This document shows positions 56,180 to 64,000 of a stretch of DNA of 64,000 bases, in pieces (position 1 is the first letter of the stretch; every line of letters begins with the position of its first letter). The notes under the pieces were generated by a model. The model searched no databases. It was given only the letters and a program-made list of their open reading frames with translations, and had not been told where the DNA came from. Made by a program: the position numbers and the translations under genes. Source of the DNA: Roridomyces roridus (lineage: Eukaryota > Basidiomycota > Agaricomycetes > Agaricales > Mycenaceae); assembly GCA_029378245.1 (NCBI GenBank), contig JARKIF010000002.1, positions 3,906,001 through 3,970,000 of the forward strand. The letters run 5' to 3'.

Positions 56180-57489
56180 TACATCAGTAAAACTACAAGA
56201 AGCACTCTGAGGACTTTGAGGACTTCGGGAAGTCCTCAAAGACCTCAAAGACCCGTTCGAGCCCAAAGTCCATAGGTCTTTGTACAGTAGGGTCCACATG
56301 CACCGCAAAGTCCTCTTTGGTCTTTGAAGAGTCCTACTCAGCCATTGGAAAGTCGTCTGCAAGACTTCAGAAGACCTCAAAACGGACACTGGAGATTATA
56401 TCAAATGCAATTCAATTCGTGACTACATACATACATGTACTATCTACAGTGAGCCAGATTAAGGAAAGGATCACAACGAATGACGACGCCAGTGCGGCAG
56501 GTCGGACTCGAGGAGGGAATGAGACACCGGCGGCGTGCGGGAGATGGGCTATTCGACGCGATGTGGGTGTATTGGACCGGAACGGGAGGGAGGGAAGATG
56601 GACAAAACGGTGGAGGGCGGGTAACAGTTAGTTGCCAAGTGCCGATGAGTCGCGGTGACGTTGCAGGTGCAGCATGGGCGATAGTGTCGTGCGGAAGGGG
56701 GTTTGGCTTGCGGACGTAAGGCTTGTGCGCGTAGGAAGGTATGCGGATGTGGGCTTGCAGACGGATGGACGAGACTTGGGACTTGCGCCATGAGTCTTGA
56801 GCCTTGATGGACTAGGGAGGCGAGGATGACTTGAGCTTCGCGTCAGTGCTTCAGGGTGTCGAGAACGGTGAATGATTAACAGGCGTTGGAGAGGAACCGG
56901 CTTGACACGACTTCGGCGGGTGTGGCGGGTGTGGGCAGGAGCGGAGCGCGAACGAGTGGAGGGAAGATGGTGGGGGAAGAGAAGAGGCAGCGGAGAAAAT
57001 TGCCCGAAATCACGCCATCTTGTATAATGAGTCATCTTCCCGATGATCCGAGACACTCCGCTCGGATCAATCAGAAAGCCTTGGCGAAATTTTGCAAAGT
57101 CCCCGCCCTTCACCCGCCCACCAGCCCCGCGCTACCCTACCCTCCACGGGCGTCCGTTCTCCCACATCCTCGCAAATTCTGTTCTCCCAATGTTCTCATT
57201 CACTCGGCACCCACTAATTTTGCACAAGTCATCCACAAACTTGAGACAAGCTCTCCGGGCTCAATCGGACTCTGAATGGCCACATGGGACTTTCTGTGCA
57301 GTAAGGTCTCCGAGAACTTTGATCTCTTGTTGATCTTTGGAAATCATGACCATTTTGGGCCGGACACCCTTGGAAGACCTTGTCGAAGTGAAAGACCTCC
57401 AAAGACCTTTGAAGCTCAACTACCAAAGTTCAAAGACCTCATTCAGAGTGCAAAGTCCTCAAAGTGCTTTGTGTAGTTTTACTGATGTA
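56180..57489. mobile_element. Non-autonomous DNA transposon, AAGTCCTCAAAG type
   Basis: 1310 bp with inverted ends of about 38 bp (TACATCAGTAAAACTACA...GCACT.TGAGGACTTTG, about three mismatches). Subterminal copies of AAGACCTC and AGTCCTCAAAG lie at both ends. No 8 bp target duplication could be confirmed. It abuts a stray exon of the membrane-protein family, inserted in what was its intron. Confidence 0.7.
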
Positions 57490-57540
57490 CCTGAGCTCAT
57501 TGCCTCGGCGCCGGAGCGTAGCGAGGGCCACGTCTTGTAC

Positions 57541-57670
57541 CTCATCAGATTCGGGCTCCCCAGTCCACGCACGGCGCCTCTGGCTCTCCTTCCATACCAA
57601 CCGGCCATGCTCATAAGCGTCTGCCATCATCTGGTGCATAAGAACGCGCGTGGTAGCGTCGATCCGAGTT
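57541..57670 (-). pseudogene. Orphan exon of the tandem-array membrane-protein gene
   Basis: The frame RVLMHQMMADAYEHGRLVWK, then RAWTGEPESDE matches exon 2 at 41285-41425 and 48405-48545, with diverged bases and preserved splice borders. It is sandwiched between two transposons at 57489 and 57705. No other exon of the gene was found nearby. Confidence 0.75.
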
Positions 57671-57704
57671 CGACCCATGTCAAAGACCTACAAGACGAAT
57701 GAGC

Positions 57705-58568
57705 CCCAGTGAAAAGTCCGGTCGATCGCTAGGGATGGAACGGGATGAAATGCTGTCGGATAGCCGAGAGTCGATGATTCGGGATCGTTTGAGATGAAAT
57801 GTGGGGTACCCATCAGCAGGTGTGTGAACGATCCCAATCGATCCCTTTCCATCCACTCTTTATGCCACCGGTGTCGCAACGCGCATATGGCAAGATGCCA
57901 CTTGTCCTCTACCCTTCAAAAGATGGATTTTGCCCATTTGACTGGAGTGGCAAGCAACGGAACCATGTGCAGGCAAGCCCCACTCATTTATGATGCATGT
58001 TGCCAATTACTGTTGTTTTTGCCTTGGAATACTACTGAAAAACATGTCTGAGAGGTGCTGAGGGCTGCCTTGAAGAATTTAAAATGGTCAATTGAACAGG
58101 GGATACCACCTCTGGAGTTGAAAGTTTGATGCACAAGAATTGTTCAGTTTATTCAGAGGTAAGTCTCGTCAGATTATAAGTTTTCTCGTTCAAAGCAGCA
58201 GTAAGTCAAATGTAGTAAATGGAGAGAACTAGTAACTACGCAATCAAGTGTAGTAGTAAGGAGGCAGTAAAGAAGAAAATGGAGTGGGGAAGCCATGGCA
58301 AGCTTTTTTTGACTGCTTCCGACCCATTTTATTTGACCGGCGAGAGAACCCCAACGAACCCCAACGATCTCTTTTAAACACCAATTTGACAGCGCTTAGC
58401 GCGTTGTAAGCGACACTTCCCATTCCATCCCGTTCGATACCCGTTAATATGAGAATTCTGTATCATATCTGGATGGATGGCGTTCTTTTGGGATGAAATG
58501 CCCCAAGCTGTCACGGAGCGCATTTCATCCCGTTCCATCCCTAGCGATCGACCGGACTTTTCACTGGG
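57705..58568. mobile_element. MITE-like element with ~49 bp identical terminal inverted repeats
   Basis: 864 bp. The first and last ~49 bases are perfect inverted copies (CCCAGTGAAAAGTCCGGTCG and so on, through CGATCGCTAGGGATGGAACG to ATGAAATGC). Subterminal copies of CATCCCGTTC/GAACGGGATG occur internally. The perfect ends suggest recent activity. No target duplication was identified with confidence and no transposase frame is present. Confidence 0.8.
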
Positions 58569-58819
58569 CTTGAGATTGGGCAATGGGCGGAGGTGCGCCA
58601 TGCTGAAGCCGAGTGGCAGAAAGGGAAAACGAGTTTATTCTAGTTTGGGTGTGTACACTACTTCTTGTTCCATATCAAGACATTGTATTCTATGCATGCA
58701 ATACTCTAGATGAGTCCACTGTGTCTCCCCCAAGTCATATTAGGTGTGATAATCTGGCATGCACGGTACATCTCATAATAGGCTGCGGACGTAGAGTAGG
58801 CACCAATACCAATGCGGCG

Positions 58820-59165
58820 TGTCATGATATGACCCCAGGCCACAACCCGATCAATCATCAACCATCAATACTCTAATCAGTGATCATCACTGATCGGCCG
58901 GGTCTTGTCTCAACCCCTGCTTGGTACTCCACTCTCCCCTGCATTTAAACCCCTACTTGTCGCGATCGCCCCTGCTCCTACCCCCTACCCCTTGTACCTA
59001 ATTCGATCATGTAGTATATATACCCGTCTACAGTCTCAGTACTGTAGACGAATCTAGTCTATTCTCCCTACGGCTTGCTCTACCTCTTGAGTCTCGTCTG
59101 CTGCTCTTCGCTCGGTCGCCTCGTTCGTTGCCGACTAGAACCCGACTTAGCCCTAGGTGCTGACA
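58820..59165 (+). mobile_element. Candidate solo LTR
   Basis: A 346 bp stretch bounded by TGTCATGATATG and GTGCTGACA (5'-TG...CA-3' with inverted TGTCA/TGACA). It has a TATA-like GTAGTATATATACCC, followed by pyrimidine-rich sequence of the kind seen in fungal Gypsy LTRs. The expected 5 bp target duplication is not visible, and no internal retroelement sequence follows. Confidence 0.4.
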
Positions 59166-59732
59166 TGACAGCTGTGAAATCACACAAACAGGGCATCATT
59201 GAAGCGGTAAAGAGACTTCAAACAGCATGCCATGGTACATTTCGAAGATATGGGACCCAAAAATTCGCATTTCTTCAACTCAGCAGTGCAGGGCAGGAGG
59301 TGGAATCTGGGACACTTCTTGTGTCTGAGAAAGCAATGCATCACAGCACGAAGGCAAAGATGAAAATTTCAAACTTGTGTCCGGCCACATGCAGATCTAT
59401 GTAATGAGCATTTTTCTTCGCTATAACTAAGCATCAAAGTGCCTGTGGAAGTCAGAGCAAGCGAGAACATGCAATTGATACCGTCAATAGGAGAACAAAC
59501 AAATACAAACCTGCCGTTGATCACATAGGCGTTGCCGGTCCCCACTGCGTGGTCTACTTCTAGGACATTACCTACTCAAGCTATCTACTATACACTAGTG
59601 CACGTGAGTCGTGACACTGCGTATCAGTGGACTCACGATTGAGATGTTTCCGCAGCCCCTTACCTCCTGCCTTCCCTGCCCTTGCCTCCGTCACTCTCAA
59701 TGCCTTCACCTCCGTCGCTGTTGCTGCCTTCA
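59166..59732. other. Region without recognised gene
   Basis: The frame 59165-59404 plus (MTAVKSHKQGIIEAVKRLQT) is short and matches nothing I know. No repeat structure was recognised. Confidence 0.35.
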
Positions 59733-60545
59733 CCTCGTGGACGCATCGTTGTGGTTGAGTGGGCTGGCACCAGAGTAGTGTTGGGTGGGTCCGGTTCAAA
59801 CAAATGGTTCGAACCTGAACCGAACTGAACCGAACGCCCGTTCAGCGTTCAGGTTCGACAGATTATTGAACGTGAACGCAAGGTTCGGTTCGGCGTTCGG
59901 GCGGGAGTACACGCGTTCAAATGCGAACGCAAAATTGAACCGAAAGCCGCCATCTTTCAGATTTTGGCAGCAATTACAAGGTAAGAATCAGGTTGAGATT
60001 TGACAGAGTGGGGAGAAAACTTACAGTGACCTTTCATTCATCAAGAACCCAGGTCAGAGAATGCGGTGGGTCGGCGCTGGCTGTGTGATCAGTCTTGATG
60101 GCACATCAGAGCGGCGCGACTCCTACTGTACGGGTGTTGTGCACCTAAAAGTCGGCTGGGTGCTTAGTCTGGGTTGTTCAATGACTTCCCAAGCACATTT
60201 GAATCTCATCTACCTTGAAATTCTGCTTGGACTATTGCTGGGAAAATCCGGGTTCGAACGCGTTCGAACGCCGAACTGAACGTGAACGGGCGTTCAGGTT
60301 CGGCGTTTCGAGGTTTTGCTGAACCGAATGCTAGGTTCAGGTTCGGCGTTTGACGAAAAGTGTCCCGAACGCGAACCGAACCGAACCGACCCATCACTAC
60401 GTGACCAGAGAGCACTTTCCTTAACCTCCTTGGGTGTCTGCTGGAGAGGGGCGGCACCTGCCCACTCAACATTGAATTCAATGTTGATGAGGATCTTTTT
60501 CCCGGCGCCCGTCGTGCATTGCAAATGCTGATGGATCATGCGGTG
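59733..60545 (+). pseudogene. F-box gene remnant split by a transposon
   Basis: 59733-59775 (GCATCGTTGTGGTTGAG, TGGGCTGGCACCAGAG) and 60404-60545 (ACCAGAGAGCACTTTCC, then STFLNLLGCLLERGGTCPL with PGARRALQMLMDHA) together align with 42605-42770 of the unit 1 F-box gene. The element at 59776-60403 separates them. The remnant is short and lacks both gene ends. Confidence 0.75.
59776..60403. mobile_element. hAT-like MITE with CGAACC subterminal repeats
   Basis: About 628 bp. Inverted ends TAGTGTTGGGTGGGTCCGG and, from the right, TAGTGATGGGTCGGTTCGG. Both flanks carry ACCAGAG, a 7 bp duplication that may be 8 bp with one mismatch. Dense GTTCGGTTC/CGAACCGAA motifs fill both ends. Four extra bases (CGTG) lie between the right end and the duplication. 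Related CGAACC patches occur at about 46358-46470 and 53365-53400. Confidence 0.78.
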
Positions 60546-60665
60546 ATGAGCATGGAATTGACTGCCCTTGAAAACATGTATTTTGCACAATTTCAGATGT
60601 GGTTTCCATACTATATGATCTCAATACGAGAGCTGATGTCAAGCCCAGAGACAGCCAGTATAGTG

Positions 60666-61298
60666 TAGGGCTCGGCACTGTACGTACCGTATACGGTACG
60701 GGTGCATTTTACGGAAGTACGGACACGGCAGAGGCACGTACGGAACGATACAGCATGTCTGCGATGGCGTACGGTACGGTACGGGTGCGATACGGCCGTA
60801 TACGGGTGTACGGATGGCTTCGAGCCTCCACTAGGTAATTTAGGTCGAATCTTTCTCAATGTATGGGAGACTCACCTGGGATGGATGTACAGGCATCCAT
60901 GCCCACAAATTCACCCATGAGGACGATATTTGCCGCTCACTGAGCGATATGTCACACCGTGACAAGGCGGGCCGACAAACTCTGCCGCCATCACAACGAC
61001 GGCGGGGTGCGATGGTGTTACTAGCGATGTCAATTCTGCTGATTGTCGACAGCTGGAACCCTGGCGGTAGCTTGGCGGTGGCCCGGAACAGCCGGGACCT
61101 CGGCAAACAGTAAGTGCCAGCAGCATGGGCGCATACGGCCGTATACGGCCGTAGATCCGTATACGGTACGGATGGCTACGGACCCCTGCCGCATACGTAC
61201 GGAACCGCCACGCGCGTCCTGGACTGCCCACGGTATGGGACGGTTCACGTACCGTATGTACGTATGACCGTACGATGCGGCTACGGTGCCGAGCCCTA
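60666..61298. mobile_element. hAT-like MITE with CCGTATACGG subterminal repeats
   Basis: 633 bp with inverted ends TAGGGCTCGGCACTGTA and TAGGGCTCGGCACCGTA. It is flanked by a perfect 8 bp target duplication, GTATAGTG, at 60658-60665 and 61299-61306. Repeats of CGGTACGG, CCGTATACGG and CGTACGG crowd both ends. There is no coding capacity. Confidence 0.88.
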
Positions 61299-61306
61299 GT
61301 ATAGTG

Positions 61307-62189
61307 GATACTTTAGAGTGCTGTACAGGTTGAAGGGTATTTACCTGGATACAACTGATGGACTCACTCCAAAACATGTAGGAGGTGTGCATACCTGCCT
61401 TACCAATGGGATACACCTATTAAACAGTTCTTAACCGTTGTACGATTGTCAGCAGTTCGAACCTTGGTGCAAGTGCAATTCGGAGGTTCGGGAGTTCACG
61501 GAATGATGGACAAGTTGGCCGAATGACCTGAAACATGAGCAGACCGCCGAGACGGGTCCGATGGAAGTGAGGTAGTGGCCATCACCTGTCGGAACAAGTG
61601 GATTCCGGCTTGGATACGGACTTTTGGTCAAGTATCTGCTGGTATCCCGAGACCAAGAGTGGGAGATATGGGTATCGTTCAAGACCTAAGACTCATGGGA
61701 GTATGTCTTGAGGGTATATGTAAACTGAAGGAGGAAGTCAGATATGACTTCACTAAAATCGGTCGAGTGACAAGTCATGGATCAGTGTTGGCATCACAGG
61801 ATCGACAAGGCCACCACGCGGAATCATAGGCACACCGGCCATACACGATGCTGGTTCCAACCAACCAATCAGGATGTTTCTAATCAAGATACCCTGCTTA
61901 TTTATAATCATTGCACCATGTGTTTGTACTATCATATCACCTTTAGGACCTGTATTTCCCCTCTAATAGGAAGGGACAACCCATGGTGGTGTCCATTCTA
62001 ATTGGAAAGGATAGAGGCCGGGTCCCTATGTTGCAATAAAGAGCGCGACAAAGGTCGCAATAAAGTCCCAATATACCACGTAAAGACTTACCAAGTGCAA
62101 GTAATAGGTAGTGTTGCGATAAAGTCGTGCCGAATGATCCCCCATCGTGATCTTAGCCCAAAAAGGAAATTACTGCCACTAAGTACATT
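61307..62189. other. Region without recognised gene
   Basis: Downstream flank of the KDZ gene. Short recurring phrases (GTCGCAATAAAGTCC, GCGATAAAGTCGTGCCG at 62040-62140) may be remnants of an element. No coding signal. Confidence 0.35.
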
Positions 62190-63820
62190 CTACTCTGCAA
62201 TACTCTCCCCCCGCTCGTCCGCATCAATCCCGAGCCCGGCGATCTTGAAGAGCAAGTCCGACACATGCTCATCATGTGCTTCATCGCCATCCTCGCCGTC
62301 CGAATCGGGCTCACCCCCATCCTCCTCGTGACTCGGCTCCTCCCCACCCGCCATCCCCGGTTCCCGCTCCGTGTCCACCACCATCTGGTCCTCCTCGTGC
62401 TCATCAGGCGAAACGGGCTGCAGCGGCACGCCGGGTGTCAATGACGCAGTACACCGTGTGCCCCACTTCCTCTTCAATGCGTGCAGCCGTATCATGTGTG
62501 ACTGCTCAAATCTTCCCCGCCGCCCCCGATACTCTGCAACATGGACAGCCAGCACGTAGTCGTCCTCCACCTGCTCTTCCGTCTTGCCCTCCGTCCGCCG
62601 CAGTTCTTTCTCGCGTTTATGGAGGAACACGCTCTCGTCGCGCATCCAAGTCACGAAACGACGAATTTCAATATCCAATCGTTTGATCTCCTCCCACGCA
62701 CGCTCCAGCCGGAACCAGCGGTTCATGACTGCGTGGTATGCAGGCCGGGCCCAGTATTGGCGGTTTACATCGTGACGGCTGTGGCGGAGTAGGTCAAAGT
62801 CGGCGAGGAAGGCGTACTCCAGGACCTGCTCAATGTCGACAGGATCCCGAGGTGGGGTGACAGCAGCAGCGGCAGCGTTGTATTTGGCGACCGCGGATCG
62901 TACAGCCTTGGAGCGAGCTTGCAGGGACTTGGCAATGTGCTTTCGCATCTTGTAGCCTAACATTCAAGTCAGCATGGAGAACAAATACACCAATCAAATC
63001 AGACTCACCGGTGCCGGACTGATTCATCTTGGTGAGCTCGAACAAACGCTCCACTACGAGGAGCTCCAATCGATCAAGAGCACGCTGATATTCTAGCGAG
63101 CGAGCCTCCTCCTCGGCGGCAATGTAACTTGGGCTCGTCGGAGTCCAGCGTGTAGCGATGCCAAGCTCTAGCTCGATATCCGCCAGCGCCATTGCACTCC
63201 GCTCCCTCTTCTCCAGCGCATGCCGAAGTGCGAGTTCTGCTTTGCTCTTGCCGGGCGTGAAGGCTGCATTGTCCGACTGGGATTTGCGAATGGCTGCCCT
63301 GCAAGCCGTGACTTTGGCTCTGCACACCGGCGTCAGATACACCCAGAGGAGATGGGCTGAAAACTCATGAGTCGGCGCTCTCTGCTACCAGGCAAGCGAC
63401 GTAGCGGGTTTCCGCAGTATCTTCCGCCTTCTTTGAGCTCTTCCACAGCTCCTTCAAATACACCGTCTCATCCGCAAGCGCCTGGACGAATTCCTCTCTG
63501 TCCACAACATCCTCGTCCCTCATCATCTGCCTAACCATTGGTTCGTCGTCCAAGATCTTCAAAGACTGCTCATAGTTGGAGCAGAGGAAGGTTGCTAAGG
63601 AAGGAGATGAGCGTTCTTGTCGAGGTGAGAGAGAGAGAGAGAGAGGTCTACGTACCGAGGGAAGCGTACACATCAAAGTCATCCATGTGCTTGAAATACG
63701 CCGTGATCTCCTGCTGACGGTGGAAGCGACTCGCACGCCGACAACAGCCCGCTGAAATGCGAACGTACGAACCACCAGTAAAATAAAACCAACACAAATA
63801 CCCTGGACCAGCCAAGAGTG
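62190..63820 (-). CDS. KDZ-superfamily transposase, C-terminal part
   Basis: Kyakuja-Dileera-Zisupton transposases are common in mushrooms. Reading 5' to 3' on the minus strand: QQEITAYFKHMDDFDVYASL, intron (about 63596-63656), ATFLCSNYEQSLKILDDEP, ETRYVACL, then KAELALRHALEKRERSAMAL and RLFELTKMNQSGTGYKMRKH across a 52 nt intron at 62957-63008. ARSKAVRSAVAKYNAAAAAV, VLEYAFLADFDLLRHSRHDV, WARPAYHAVMNRWFRLERAW and an acidic tail ending at 62190 follow. These are the helical C-terminal modules after the catalytic core, which must lie beyond the right edge. One junction near 63340-63400 does not splice cleanly, so the gene may be degenerating. Confidence 0.75.
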
Positions 63821-64000
63821 TGATGAGGTGAGGTTGTGGGAAGAGAGTGGTGCGCGCCAGCAAGTTGTGTGTGTTCGGGGGGTTCGGGCCGAAGTATACG
63901 ACCAAATCTAGTTCGGATGAGACAATAGGTGTGGGGCAAGTAAAAGCAACAACCAGCGTGCAATGTAAAACCTAGAAAATCAGAAGTCAACAATCAAATT

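Noticed and set aside
59790..60390. tRNA-like TpsiC phrases (GGTTCGAACC)
   Set aside because: They are many-copy subterminal repeats of a transposon and lack acceptor and anticodon arms.

Overview
The window looks like nuclear DNA of an agaricomycete (mushroom-forming basidiomycete). The genes carry many very short introns (mostly 45-56 nt, GT-AG). The families are typical of that group: F-box/LRR proteins, DUF6534 seven-helix proteins, a basidiomycete-type SepH/Cdc7 septation kinase, a GH30 beta-1,6-glucanase and a KDZ transposase. I found no prokaryotic or organellar signal. All exon structures were read by hand from the sequence and are models.

Left part (1-9.5 kb): a divergent pair of F-box-like genes shares a ~70 bp promoter. 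Next is a 22-exon DHA2-type MFS transporter, then a convergent conserved fungal gene. 9.9-25.2 kb holds two diverged copies of a DUF6534 gene with its upstream sequence. Between them lie a short SepH-like kinase split by a 1.56 kb hAT-type element, an uncharacterised agaricomycete protein gene, and a multi-RRM Nrd1/Msa1-like RNA-binding gene that lacks its 5' part.

Middle part (25-40 kb): an uncharacterised gene, a secreted GH30 glucanase, an Atg18/WIPI autophagy gene with a non-canonical splice donor, a peroxisomal acyl-CoA oxidase ending in AKL, a damaged F-box gene, a carboxylesterase with apparent frameshifts, and a small mitochondrial twin-CX9C gene (Cmc4) with a GC-AG intron.

Right part (40-64 kb): a ~7.1 kb tandem duplication starts inside the Cmc4 3' end. 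Each unit carries a membrane-protein gene, an F-box gene and a DUF6534 gene; a fragment of a third unit follows. Beyond it, 55.5-61.3 kb is a nest of non-autonomous DNA transposons. Each has its own terminal inverted repeats and subterminal motif, and several were inserted into remnants of the duplicated genes. A KDZ transposase gene runs off the right edge.

The genes do not form an obvious pathway. Housekeeping genes (autophagy, beta-oxidation, mitochondrial import, cell-wall hydrolysis, septation, RNA binding) are interspersed with fast-duplicating F-box and DUF6534 families. The main biology on show is segmental duplication and transposon insertion, with paralogues at different stages of decay.
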